Positions 1 to 8,736 of a stretch of 64,000 nt of DNA are shown here, in pieces. Within the stretch, counting starts at the first letter, position 1; every line of letters starts with the position of its first letter. The stretch covers positions 1 to 64,000 of the forward strand of contig JAIYAT010000035.1 in the NCBI GenBank assembly GCA_027488905.1. Reading direction: 5' to 3'. The notes beneath the pieces are model-generated. The model worked only from the letters and a program-made list of their open reading frames with translations, had not been told where the DNA came from and did not search any database. The position numbers and the translations under genes are program-made. Origin of the DNA: Bacteroidota bacterium. Lineage in GTDB: Bacteria; Bacteroidota; Bacteroidia; UKL13-3.

Positions 1-129
1 GGATGGAATGGAAGAGACTTCAACAATGGCAAAGATTGTCAGCAAGATGCTTACATCTATCAAATCAATGCCACCAGCTTTAGCGGTAAGAAATACAGCT
101 ACAGTGGATCGGTGACGTTAATCAGATAA
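1..129 (+). CDS. C-terminal end of a T9SS type B (gliding-motility-associated CTD) secreted protein, partial
   Basis: The window opens inside a reading frame that stops at 127-129, so the start lies upstream. The 42 visible residues begin GWNGRDFNNGKDCQQ and end GSVTLIR. This matches the last part of the gliding-motility-associated C-terminal (CHU_C, type B) sorting domain: a GW-G-D/N core, a YIY strand and a final V-LIR strand. It closely parallels the tail of the next gene downstream (GWNGRDLNLNKDCQQ ... GLVNLIR), so the two are probably adjacent paralogues. In this family the domain directs export by the type IX secretion system. Nothing can be said about the passenger part. Confidence 0.8.
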   Translation, partial: GWNGRDFNNGKDCQQDAYIYQINATSFSGKKYSYSGSVTLIR

Positions 130-134
130 AACTT

Positions 135-163
135 AAAAAGGGAGCGTTTAGCTCCCTTTTTTT
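135..163 (+). terminator. Rho-independent terminator after the partial surface-protein gene
   Basis: An 11-bp perfect inverted repeat (135-145 with 151-161, core GGGAGC/GCTCCC) with a 5-base loop runs into seven T residues. It ends the first transcript and isolates the next gene. Confidence 0.85.
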
Positions 164-276
164 ATGGTCTAAATCGTATGTTATTTTAAGATTTTTTTGG
201 GTTGGATTCAATAACAAAATTATTGAACTTTGTTTAAGAAAACTACCTCAAGGATTTTTAATTTTAGCCATTAATA

Positions 277-3200
277 ATGTCACCTCATAAACTAAATAGA
301 AATAGGAAGTATTGGCTGGTAACAGCATTTGTATTTCTTGTTTTTCCTGCGTTTTCCTACAACTTAATTGGAAGTGAATTGTCTTACCAAAGCTTGGGTG
401 GCAAGAACTATTTTTTGAGCGCTAAACTATTTAGAAATTGTAATAGCACACCAATTTGTGCATCTTGTGTTGGCTCAAACAACCTTGATACTTGTAAAAT
501 TCCAATTAGGGTGGAAGGTGGATTATTGCCATCAGGAGTTAATCATCAATTGTCTAGTCAGACTTGCGGTAATACCCTTTTTTCGACAGTGCTATTGAGT
601 GCAGGTCCGAATGTGGTTTCATTAGATGTCATTCAACTGTGTGCCACTGAGCGTTCTATTTGTCACAATTGCAATTCAAGAACAGCAGGAAACTTTACGC
701 CAGGAGTTGAGATATACACTTTTACTGGGACTGTAAATTTATCGTCGATACCCTCCAGTTGTTGTTGGGTTAGTTTTGTTACAGGTCCCTTTGCAGGCAG
801 AGACACTAGCAATACAAATTTGCAGAACCCAGGTGGCATTGCTTTTTACAACCATACCGATGTAAACGTTTGTGTTGAACCTAGCAACAGTTCACCAGTA
901 TTTACAAACGACTTAAACTTTGTTACCTGCGCTGGGCAACCTTATTCGGGTAGTTTAGGAGCCATAGACCCTGATGGTGATTCTTTAAGTTACCGACTAG
1001 GTGAAGCAAAGATTGGCCCTAATACTAACGCGGCATATGTGCCACCCCTTAACAGCATTTTTCCTTTCCCAGTATCAGGCGGCCCCGTTCCGGGGCCTTT
1101 TCCACCTTTGCCTCCCCAAGGAATATTCTTTGAAACTTTAGGCAATGGGGTTATTCGGTTTACGCCACAATCTGCTTTTAGTGCTTACCTTGTGATTGAG
1201 GTATTGGAATGGCGGCGAATCAATGGAGTAATAACCTTGGTGGGCTTAAGCAGGCATGATGCACAGTTTACCTCCAAGATTTGTCAACCGCCCAATGACC
1301 CACCCATCGTGCGCATTTATAAAGAAGATGGAACACTAAACATTCCACAGCCACATTTTAATTTTTCGATGGCAGCCGAGCAGACCTATTGCCTCATACT
1401 CTCTGCTTGGGATCGAACCGCTGCTTGGGATACTACCGATTTTAGGTTTACCCAAGCCCCCCAAGGTAAGGAGGAGCTTAACCCCATTTATTTAACTGGT
1501 GGGAATTTCACCAAATTGTATAACAATAACAACAGATCCACGCTTGGGCCAAAGTTTGATAGTGTAAAGTTTTGCTGGACGCCGCCAGATTCTTTGGCCA
1601 GAAGCATGCCTTATTATTTGGTGGTAAATGCTTTTGATAGAGCATGTCCTATCAAATCCAGAAAAACAGTTGCCTTTGCTTTTGTAGTTCGACCAAAAAT
1701 ACTAGCACAACTCCTAATAAGTAAGCAGAGTAGAACTGTTTATAATTTTTCGTTTCAAACTACTCAAGCGCAAATTATCAATCCTAGTAAAACCTATTAT
1801 TTGATAGAAAAAACGCCTCAGTCTAATGTATTTGATAGATATGATTCTGTGGCAGTGAACCAACATCTCTTTGACAGCATAGGTTGGCATAAGGTTCGTT
1901 TAAACCTAAGTTATGCAAATATGCCTGGGTATCAAAATTCCAATCAAACAAGGGTGATAGAAGATTCGGTATTCATAGCTCCTAATCTTGATTCAGCGGC
2001 TCTTCCCATGATACAAGCACAAATTATCACTAGTAAACAAAGTAGAAACGTTTATAATTTTGCGTATCAAACTACTCAAGCGCAATTTATCAATCATAGT
2101 AAAACCATTTACTTGATAGAAAAATCGCCTCAGGCAATTGTATTTGATAGATATGATTCTATGGCAGTGAACCAACATCGCTTTCACAGCATAGGTTGGC
2201 ATAAGGTTCGATTAAATCTGAGTTATGCCAATGTGCCTGGATATCAAAATTCAGATCAAACAACCGTGATAGAAGATTCGGTATACATCATACCACCCTT
2301 AAAAGTCAATGTAAAAAATGCTGAAATTTGCGTTGGGTCAACCCTAAACCTGCAAGCAAGTGGCAGCGGAGGAGAGCCTATTGGCCAGGCTTACCGATAT
2401 ACATTTTTTGAGGGTGACTTGCAAAGCACTCAGGTAATAAGAGCTGCAAGTTTTGATTCAAATTTGGTAGTTCCAGCGGGCACTGCCAATACTTTAGGTA
2501 AGTATAAAGTGTTGATTCAAGATGCAGCTGGCAACAGCGATTCTGCAATGTTTACAGTTTTTACAAGAGCATTGCCAAGTAAAGAATTACCTCCACTTAA
2601 AAATATTTGTGAGGGGGTTTATGATACCTTAGATGCTGGCAATAGCCTATTAAGTATTAGCGCTTGGAGGTGGTTAAGAGCGCCTTCGGCGCTCAGTAAA
2701 TTAGATTCCCTAACCCAAATACTAAAGATAAAACAAAGAGGCTTGTATGTGGTTCAAAAAACTGATTCGTTTGGTTGCAGTGTATTGGATACTTGCCAAG
2801 TTTTTAATATACAACCTTCTGCATTGTTTGCGGTTACGCCTACTTTTGCTTGTGTTGACCCAAGGCGCGCGATTGTGTTTGAAACTAGAAGCAAAGTGTT
2901 AAATACCAATCCAGTTGGTACGAAATATAATTGGTTTTTAAATACCAATAACTACCAAGGAATGCCTTTAAATGAAACGCGTGAAGCGCAGGACACTTTG
3001 GTACTAAAGTTTAGCCAATGGGGTAAGTATTATATTCATTTGTTGGCCATCAATGGAAAATGCAGAGACACCATAGTTCAACAAGTAAATGCATTGCCAG
3101 CGCCAGTGGCTGATTTTGTGAGTCATCCAGATAATATCAGCATCCATCAACCACTTATCAATTTAAACAATCAGAGTGCTATAGCAGATGGGAGTAAATT

Positions 3201-3714
3201 GTCTTTTGTATGGATATTGCCAAGCTTGGATACCATCAGTCCAATTAGGCAATCGAGTGAGGAATCGCCTCAGAGTATTGCTTTAAAAGAAGATACCATT
3301 TGCCAAAAGATAAGATTAATTGCCATAAGTGAAGGCAATTGCAGGGATACCTTTTCGAGGGATTATTGTTTAACTGGAGATTACACCTTATTTATACCCA
3401 ATGCCTTTAGACCTAGAAACGAGGATGGAAGTGGGGGAGGAAATGATAATTGCCTTTTGGGATGCAATACCACCTTTAAAGTATCGGCAAATTATTTTAA
3501 ACACATAGAGATTATGGTATTGAATAGAAAAGGAGATTTAGTTTATCAATTTAGTGGCGACGAGAAAGCTTTTGAGCAACATTCGGGTTGGAATGGGCGC
3601 GATTTAAACCTAAACAAAGATTGCCAACAAGGCGCTTATGTCTATCGTATTACCCTAACCAACATGCGCGGCAAGCAATATGATTATAGAGGATTGGTGA
3701 ATTTGATAAGGTAA
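277..3714 (+). CDS. Large secreted surface protein with type B T9SS sorting domain and an internal tandem duplication
   Basis: Predicted exported protein of 1145 residues. A basic N-terminus and hydrophobic stretch (about residues 8-28) form a signal peptide. The mature N-terminus has the GSELSYQSLGGKNYF pattern and paired cysteines seen at the start of many Bacteroidota gliding-associated surface proteins. Immunoglobulin/PKD-like beta-rich segments follow. The C-terminal ~110 residues (from about 1037, FIPNAFRPRNEDG) form a CHU_C domain ending in GLVNLIR, so I infer T9SS export and anchoring. Residues ~477-567 and ~581-671 are nearly identical copies of one module (DNA copies 1705-1977 and 2017-2289, 312 bp apart), a recent duplication. 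The ligand or substrate is not recognisable; adhesion or matrix function is the family expectation. Confidence 0.85.
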   Translation: MSPHKLNRNRKYWLVTAFVFLVFPAFSYNLIGSELSYQSLGGKNYFLSAKLFRNCNSTPICASCVGSNNLDTCKIPIRVEGGLLPSGVNHQLSSQTCGNTLFSTVLLSAGPNVVSLDVIQLCATERSICHNCNSRTAGNFTPGVEIYTFTGTVNLSSIPSSCCWVSFVTGPFAGRDTSNTNLQNPGGIAFYNHTDVNVCVEPSNSSPVFTNDLNFVTCAGQPYSGSLGAIDPDGDSLSYRLGEAKIGPNTNAAYVPPLNSIFPFPVSGGPVPGPFPPLPPQGIFFETLGNGVIRFTPQSAFSAYLVIEVLEWRRINGVITLVGLSRHDAQFTSKICQPPNDPPIVRIYKEDGTLNIPQPHFNFSMAAEQTYCLILSAWDRTAAWDTTDFRFTQAPQGKEELNPIYLTGGNFTKLYNNNNRSTLGPKFDSVKFCWTPPDSLARSMPYYLVVNAFDRACPIKSRKTVAFAFVVRPKILAQLLISKQSRTVYNFSFQTTQAQIINPSKTYYLIEKTPQSNVFDRYDSVAVNQHLFDSIGWHKVRLNLSYANMPGYQNSNQTRVIEDSVFIAPNLDSAALPMIQAQIITSKQSRNVYNFAYQTTQAQFINHSKTIYLIEKSPQAIVFDRYDSMAVNQHRFHSIGWHKVRLNLSYANVPGYQNSDQTTVIEDSVYIIPPLKVNVKNAEICVGSTLNLQASGSGGEPIGQAYRYTFFEGDLQSTQVIRAASFDSNLVVPAGTANTLGKYKVLIQDAAGNSDSAMFTVFTRALPSKELPPLKNICEGVYDTLDAGNSLLSISAWRWLRAPSALSKLDSLTQILKIKQRGLYVVQKTDSFGCSVLDTCQVFNIQPSALFAVTPTFACVDPRRAIVFETRSKVLNTNPVGTKYNWFLNTNNYQGMPLNETREAQDTLVLKFSQWGKYYIHLLAINGKCRDTIVQQVNALPAPVADFVSHPDNISIHQPLINLNNQSAIADGSKLSFVWILPSLDTISPIRQSSEESPQSIALKEDTICQKIRLIAISEGNCRDTFSRDYCLTGDYTLFIPNAFRPRNEDGSGGGNDNCLLGCNTTFKVSANYFKHIEIMVLNRKGDLVYQFSGDEKAFEQHSGWNGRDLNLNKDCQQGAYVYRITLTNMRGKQYDYRGLVNLIR
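1705..2289 (+). repeat. Tandem duplication of a ~273-bp coding module
   Basis: Copies at 1705-1977 and 2017-2289 encode segments sharing SKQSR-VYNF, TTQAQ, FDRYDS, AVNQH, SIGWHKVRLNLSYAN and VIEDSV. The reading frame is kept across both (offset 312 bp = 104 codons). Few differences separate them, which suggests a recent in-frame duplication. Confidence 0.9.
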
Positions 3715-3731
3715 ATTATCTGCAAATCCCA

Positions 3732-3763
3732 TTTGTTTAAATTAACGAAACCCTTTAGGTTTG
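3732..3763 (+). promoter_or_regulatory. Bacteroidota-type promoter upstream of fbp
   Basis: TTTG at 3732-3735 and TAGGTTTG at 3756-3763 are separated by 20 bases. This fits the TTTG / TAnnTTTG consensus of Bacteroidota housekeeping promoters. The fbp start lies 20 bases downstream, giving a short leader. Confidence 0.6.
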
Positions 3764-3782
3764 TTGTCAAATCTCAAACATT

Positions 3783-4775
3783 ATGTCAATTACTACACTC
3801 GGTCAGTTTGTTATCGAAAAACAACAAGATTTCTCATATGCAAAAGGCGAATTATCTAGGCTTTTACGCGATATTGGGATTGCCTCTAAAATCATTAGCC
3901 GAGAAGTTAATAAGGCTGGTTTGACCCAAATTTTAGGAGAACATGGCTCTGTGAATGTGCAAGGTGAAGATGTTAAAAAATTAGATATTATTGGCAACGA
4001 AACCTTTATCTGGGCTTTGGAAAAAGGTGGAGAAGTTTGTGCCATGGCAAGCGAAGAAAATGACGACATGGTATTATTAAACGGAAAGTTTAGTAAAAAT
4101 GGCAAATATGTAGTGTGTATAGATCCATTGGATGGCTCAAGCAACATTGATGTGAATGTGTCAATTGGAACCATCTTTTCTATCTATCGCAGAATTTCAG
4201 AACCTGGCACAGAGGCTAATTTGCAAGATGTTTTGCAGGCGGGTAATCGCTTAGTAGCTGCTGGATATGTGGTTTATGGAACTTCTACCATGCTGGTATA
4301 TAGCACAGGTAAAGGTGTAAATGGTTTTACATTAGACCCGAGTATTGGCGAATTTTGCCTTAGCCACCCTGATATTAAAACCCCTGCCGATGGAAAGGTT
4401 TATTCTTTAAATGAAGGAAACGCAGGCGAGTTTACAGAAGGCTTAAATAATTATTTGGCTTGGGTTAAAGGAACAGATAAGGCAACTTCTCGCCCTTATA
4501 GTGCTAGGTATATTGGCTCTATGGTGGCAGATTTCCATAGGAATTTATTAAAAGGTGGGGTATTTATTTATCCACCAACCGCAAAATCTCCTAATGGTAA
4601 ATTGAGATTATTGTTTGAGTGTATTCCAATGTCGTTTATTGCAGAACAAGCTGGAGGCATTGCAACAACTGGCACCATGCGCGTATTAGATGTAGAACCG
4701 ACTGAAATCCACCAACGTGTTCCTGTTATCATGGGCTCTGCCAACATGGTTAAAAAGGTTCAGGAGTTTATGTAG
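3783..4775 (+). CDS. fbp: Class I fructose-1,6-bisphosphatase
   Basis: Hydrolyses fructose 1,6-bisphosphate to fructose 6-phosphate, the committed step of gluconeogenesis, in the cytoplasm. The 330-residue length is normal for class I enzymes. The metal/phosphate motif DPLDGSSN is at residues 114-121 and is preceded by the conserved SEEND region. Near the C-terminus the substrate-site segment EQAGGIATTG precedes EIHQRVPVIMGS, as in other family members. The ATG at 3783 sits just after a good promoter. The gene is monocistronic, with a terminator shared with the convergent hppD. Confidence 0.97.
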   Translation: MSITTLGQFVIEKQQDFSYAKGELSRLLRDIGIASKIISREVNKAGLTQILGEHGSVNVQGEDVKKLDIIGNETFIWALEKGGEVCAMASEENDDMVLLNGKFSKNGKYVVCIDPLDGSSNIDVNVSIGTIFSIYRRISEPGTEANLQDVLQAGNRLVAAGYVVYGTSTMLVYSTGKGVNGFTLDPSIGEFCLSHPDIKTPADGKVYSLNEGNAGEFTEGLNNYLAWVKGTDKATSRPYSARYIGSMVADFHRNLLKGGVFIYPPTAKSPNGKLRLLFECIPMSFIAEQAGGIATTGTMRVLDVEPTEIHQRVPVIMGSANMVKKVQEFM

Positions 4776-4785
4776 AATTATCAGG

Positions 4786-4801
4786 TTTGGTTTGAACCAA
4801 A
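4786..4801 (+). repeat. GGTTTGAACC motif copy 1 (intergenic)
   Basis: The exact 10-mer is at 4789-4798. Flanks extend it to a 16-base near-palindrome, TTTGGTTTGAACCAAA, broken only by the central TG. It lies between the convergent fbp and hppD genes, just before their shared terminator. Confidence 0.9.
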
Positions 4802-4805
4802 TACA

Positions 4806-4838
4806 AAAGGCTGTCTTCAAATATTGACGACAGCCTTT
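4806..4838. terminator. Bidirectional terminator between convergent fbp and hppD
   Basis: A perfect 10-bp stem (AAAGGCTGTC at 4806-4815 with its complement at 4829-4838) has a 13-base loop. It is T-rich downstream on the + strand and A-rich upstream, so it can end transcripts from both sides. Confidence 0.85.
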
Positions 4839-4860
4839 GTTTTAAGTGAATAAACTAAAT

Positions 4861-6015
4861 TTATAAAGTGCCTCTTCTGGCTTGTTCGGCTTCTATCGAC
4901 TCAAACAGGGCCTGAAAATTACCTTTGCCAAACGATTTTGCTCCTTTACGTTGAATGATTTCAAAGAATAGGGTAGGCCTGTCTTCCACAGGTTTGGTAA
5001 AGATTTGAAGCAAGTAACCTTCTTCATCTCTGTCTACCATGATGCCCCATTTCTTTAATACTTCCAAATCTTCTTCTATAATGCCAACCCTTTCTTTTAC
5101 TGAATCGTAGTAAGAACCTGGTACATACAAGAATTCAACACCGCGCCTGCGCATTTCAGAGATGGTAAACACAATATCATTGGTGGCTACGGCAATGTGC
5201 TGGCAACCCGGACCTCTATAAAAATCTAAGTATTCCTCTACCTGAGATTTCTTTTTTCCAATAGCTGGTTCATTGATAGGAAACTTAATATACCCATTGC
5301 CATTCGTCATTACTTTACTCATTAAGGCGGTGTATTCAGTTGAAATATCCTTATCATCAAAAGTTACTAAATTGGCAAAGCCCATTACTTCTGCATAGAA
5401 TGCCGACCATTTATTCATGGCACCCAATTCTACATTTCCAACCATGTGGTCTATATACCTAAGTCCAGTATCACCAGGATGGTATTCTGTTTCTAGCTTT
5501 ACATATCCCGGTAAAAACAAACCTTGGTAGTTTTTGCGTTCAATAAAAACATGAACTGTATCACCATAGGTGTGGATGCCACTCATTCTAACTTCGCCAT
5601 TTTCATCGCTCACAGTGCAAGGCTGCAAATAAGGTTTTGCTCCTCTTGTGGTGGTTTGCTTAAATGCATCATAGGCATCATTTACCCAAAGGGCAATCAC
5701 ACGCACGCCATCGCCATGCATGCGCAGGTGCTGTGCAATTTCACTTTCTGGATCGAATGGTGTAGTGAGCACCAGTCTTATTTTGCCTTGTTGTAACACA
5801 TAGGAAGTGCGGTCTCTAACGCCTGTTTCTAAGCCTGCATAAGCTAGGTCTTGAAACCCAAAAGCAGTTTTGTAGAAATGGGCAGCTTGCTTGGCATTGC
5901 CAACATAAAGTTCTACATAATCAGTACCATTGATTGGAAGAAAATCTTGTGCTTGCTCAAAGATTTTCTCTCCTGAATAACTATAATTCTTTACTTCTGT
6001 TAAATCGGTATGCAT
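4861..6015 (-). CDS. hppD: 4-hydroxyphenylpyruvate dioxygenase
   Basis: Non-haem Fe(II) enzyme converting 4-hydroxyphenylpyruvate to homogentisate in tyrosine catabolism. It has 384 residues, the usual size, in two vicinal-oxygen-chelate halves. Predicted iron ligands are H190 (YIDHMVGNV), H273 (GCQHIAVAT) and E352 (LFFEIIQR). The C-terminal helix has the family pattern FGKGNFQALFESIEAEQ-RRG, which gates the active site. It lies 26 bp downstream of hmgA on the same strand, so the two consecutive pathway enzymes are very likely co-transcribed. Confidence 0.97.
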   Translation of the reverse strand: MHTDLTEVKNYSYSGEKIFEQAQDFLPINGTDYVELYVGNAKQAAHFYKTAFGFQDLAYAGLETGVRDRTSYVLQQGKIRLVLTTPFDPESEIAQHLRMHGDGVRVIALWVNDAYDAFKQTTTRGAKPYLQPCTVSDENGEVRMSGIHTYGDTVHVFIERKNYQGLFLPGYVKLETEYHPGDTGLRYIDHMVGNVELGAMNKWSAFYAEVMGFANLVTFDDKDISTEYTALMSKVMTNGNGYIKFPINEPAIGKKKSQVEEYLDFYRGPGCQHIAVATNDIVFTISEMRRRGVEFLYVPGSYYDSVKERVGIIEEDLEVLKKWGIMVDRDEEGYLLQIFTKPVEDRPTLFFEIIQRKGAKSFGKGNFQALFESIEAEQARRGTL

Positions 6016-6041
6016 AGTTTTATTATTTGAATGGTTTTGTT

Positions 6042-7223
6042 TTAAGCAATGGTTTCTTCTGGTTTGTGTTCAACCCAAGAATGATAATAATCGGCTTGCT
6101 CATATTTTAAAGCTTCTTTGGTAATTTTCACTGGGTTAAAAGGGTCTATCATAACGGCAAGTTCATTGGTTTCTTTTTTACCAATGCTTCGTTCTATAGC
6201 ACCAGGGTGCGGGCCATGCGGAATGCCACCTGGATGTAAGGTAATCTGGCCTTTCTGAATATTGTTGCGGCTCATAAAATCACCATCTACATAGTACAAT
6301 AACTCGTCGCTGTCTATATTGCTATGGTGGTAGGGTGCTGGAATGGCATTCGGATGATAATCATACATCCTTGGCACAAACGAACAAATTACAAAGTTCT
6401 TTCCTTGGAAGGTTTGGTGAATTGGCGGTGGCATGTGAATTCTGCCTGTGATAGGTTCAAAATTAAAGATAGAAAACGCATAAGGATAGCAATAACCATC
6501 CCAACCTACTACGTCAAAGGGATGCGTGCCATATACATAAGGATAAATGAGTCCGCGTTTTTTAATCTTTATCAAAAAGTCTCCAGCTACATCAAAAGTT
6601 TCAAGGCTATGCGGGGTGCGAATATCACGTTCGCAAAAAGGGGCATGTTCTAGGTATTGTCCGTAATTGTTTCTATACCTATCTGGGGTTTCGATAGGAC
6701 CATTAGATTCTACAATTAACAATCTGTTTTTAGTGGTTTCAAACTTAATTTGATACACCATTCCTCTAGGGATAATAAGGTAATCACCATAGGCAAAGTC
6801 TAAAGTGCCATACATGGTTTTGAGGGTACCGCTACCTTCATGAATAAATATCATTTCATCGGCATCTGCATTTTTATAGAAGTACTCTTCCATGCTTTGC
6901 TCAGGCGCTGCAAGACCAATGCTCATGTCGTTATTTACAAACAATACTTTCCTGCTTTCGAGATAATCGGCGCTAGGTTCAAGCCGATAACCCATGAAAC
7001 TTCTGGCTTGCAAATTGTCTTCTACAGCTATTTCTGGTCTTACCGAATAGGGTGCTCCAAATTCTTTAACAATGGTAGGTGGATGCAAATGATAAACCAA
7101 TGAAGATAAGCCTGCAAAGCCCTCGGTGCCAAAGAGCTCCTCGTGATATAACTTGCCATTGGCTTGTCTAAAAACCACATGACGTTTGTTTGGTATTTGT
7201 CCTGCTTGTTTATATAAAGGCAT
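6042..7223 (-). CDS. hmgA: Homogentisate 1,2-dioxygenase
   Basis: Cupin-fold Fe(II) ring-cleaving dioxygenase that opens homogentisate to maleylacetoacetate, the step after HppD. It has 393 residues, somewhat shorter than the ~440 of animal and proteobacterial enzymes. By comparison with the family the iron ligands are H300 (YHHSN), E307 (SDELLYY) and H336 (GIPHGPHP). The N-terminus (YKQAGQIPNKRH) is also typical. It is the first gene of the hmgA-hppD pair, transcribed away from the sulfide-oxidation genes. Maleylacetoacetate isomerase and fumarylacetoacetase are not in this window. Confidence 0.95.
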   Translation of the reverse strand: MPLYKQAGQIPNKRHVVFRQANGKLYHEELFGTEGFAGLSSLVYHLHPPTIVKEFGAPYSVRPEIAVEDNLQARSFMGYRLEPSADYLESRKVLFVNNDMSIGLAAPEQSMEEYFYKNADADEMIFIHEGSGTLKTMYGTLDFAYGDYLIIPRGMVYQIKFETTKNRLLIVESNGPIETPDRYRNNYGQYLEHAPFCERDIRTPHSLETFDVAGDFLIKIKKRGLIYPYVYGTHPFDVVGWDGYCYPYAFSIFNFEPITGRIHMPPPIHQTFQGKNFVICSFVPRMYDYHPNAIPAPYHHSNIDSDELLYYVDGDFMSRNNIQKGQITLHPGGIPHGPHPGAIERSIGKKETNELAVMIDPFNPVKITKEALKYEQADYYHSWVEHKPEETIA

Positions 7224-7462
7224 AAAAAAATAATTGATGTGGCAAAACTATTTGCAGACGCAACGTAACAATATGATACAGGTCAGGTTTTTTTGTGAGA
7301 ATGGTCAGGAAGCCATGAAGCTATATTATTCTTTGTTGCAACATTGTAACATTAGTTACTTTAATACCTGATGTATATCACAAGATAAATTGAGTCATCT
7401 CATTTTTTTGGTTTCGGTTTGAACCAACCTTTGTTGAATCAAAATTAATCCAACAAACCCTG
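7224..7462. promoter_or_regulatory. Divergent control region between hmgA and the sulfide-oxidation cassette
   Basis: The 239-bp intergenic region must hold promoters for both divergent transcripts. It is AT-rich. A copy of the GGTTTGAACC near-palindrome (7416-7425) lies about 40 bp before the sqr start, within the likely sqr promoter. I see no clear TAnnTTTG box; AACCTTTG at 7426-7433 is the nearest candidate for sqr. Confidence 0.45.
7412..7427 (+). repeat. GGTTTGAACC motif copy 2 (intergenic, upstream of sqr)
   Basis: Full extended form TTTCGGTTTGAACCAA (core 7416-7425). It lies within the divergent hmgA/sqr control region. Confidence 0.9.
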
Positions 7463-8716
7463 ATGAAAAACATTATAATTTTAGGAGCTGGAACAGGTGG
7501 AACCATGATGGCCAATCATTTAAAAAATGAGTTGAACCATAAGGAAGATTGGCACATTACTATAATTGATGAACGTGAGAAGCATTACTATCAGCCTGGA
7601 TATTTGTTTGTACCTTTTGATATTTATGAACCAGAAGACATTGTTAAACCCATTGAGAAGTTTATTCCAAAAGGCGTAGATTTAATCAAAGGAAAGATAG
7701 ATTTAATTTTGCCAGAACGCAATGTGGTGAACATGGCTGATGGAAGATCCTTTGCCTATGATATTTTAATTATAGCCACTGGTTCTCGCATTGCACCTGA
7801 AGAGATTGCGGGCATGCAAGGTGAAGAATGGCAAAAGAGTGTTTTTGATTTTTACACTTTTGATGGTTGTGTTGCTTTACGTGATAAATTAAGGACTTGG
7901 GAAGGTGGCAAATTGGTCGTGCACATTACAGAAATGCCTATTAAATGTCCGGTTGCTCCTTTAGAGTTTGCTTTCCTATTAGACTCATATTTCATCAACA
8001 AAGGCATGCGCGATAAAGTAGAAATAACTTATGTTACTCCTTTAAGTGGTGCTTTTACTAAGCCCAAAGCCACTGACGCTTTAGGTCATTTATTGCAAGA
8101 AAAAAACATTAAGGTTGAAACCGATTTTGCCATAGAGCAAGTTGACAATGAAAGGAAAGTAATTGTTGATTATGGTGGCAAAGAGGTTCCTTTTGATTTA
8201 TTGGTTACCGTACCTACCAACAAAGGAGATGATGTAATTGGAAAATCTGGATTGGGAGATGAATTAAACTTTATCCCAACTAACAAAGGTTCATTGCAAA
8301 GCATAGCGCATCCCAATATTTTTGTGATTGGTGATGCAAGTAATATTCCAGCTAGTAAGGCGGGCTCTGTTGCTCATTTTGAGGCAGAAATTCTTACCGA
8401 AAACATCAATCGTTTCATTGAAGGAAAACCACTTCAAGAAGAATTTGATGGCCATGCCAATTGCTTTGTAGAAACTGGCCACGGCAAAGCCTTGCTAATC
8501 GATTTTAACTATACCCATGAGCCAGTTGAAGGAACATTTCCTTTCCCGGGTGTTGGCCCTTTGCGCTTGCTTAAAGAAAGTCGCATGAACCATATGGGCA
8601 AGCTTGCCTTTAAATGGATTTATTGGAACATGTTACTCAAAGGAAGTCATATACCATTTGTATCCTCAAAAATGCAGGAGGCAGGCAAACATTTTGAAAC
8701 AGAAGAAACGCATTAA
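7463..8716 (+). CDS. sqr: Sulfide:quinone oxidoreductase-like FAD enzyme
   Basis: Predicted flavoprotein oxidising sulfide to (poly)sulfur and passing electrons to quinone at the membrane. It has 417 residues. The N-terminal FAD-binding motif is GAGTGGTMMA (8-17), a second dinucleotide-binding stretch (ATGSRIAPEE) lies near 105, and VIGDASNIPASK near 288 closes the FAD site. Cysteines 136, 162 (IKCPVAPLE) and 334 resemble the three-cysteine layout of characterised SQRs, where two cysteines carry the polysulfide. The C-terminal ~60 residues are hydrophobic/aromatic, suitable for monotopic membrane association. A TusE-like and a DsrE2-like gene follow closely, supporting a sulfur role over flavocytochrome or NADH dehydrogenase alternatives. 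Confidence 0.8.
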   Translation: MKNIIILGAGTGGTMMANHLKNELNHKEDWHITIIDEREKHYYQPGYLFVPFDIYEPEDIVKPIEKFIPKGVDLIKGKIDLILPERNVVNMADGRSFAYDILIIATGSRIAPEEIAGMQGEEWQKSVFDFYTFDGCVALRDKLRTWEGGKLVVHITEMPIKCPVAPLEFAFLLDSYFINKGMRDKVEITYVTPLSGAFTKPKATDALGHLLQEKNIKVETDFAIEQVDNERKVIVDYGGKEVPFDLLVTVPTNKGDDVIGKSGLGDELNFIPTNKGSLQSIAHPNIFVIGDASNIPASKAGSVAHFEAEILTENINRFIEGKPLQEEFDGHANCFVETGHGKALLIDFNYTHEPVEGTFPFPGVGPLRLLKESRMNHMGKLAFKWIYWNMLLKGSHIPFVSSKMQEAGKHFETEETH

Positions 8717-8736
8717 ACAACAATAAAATTAAGATT

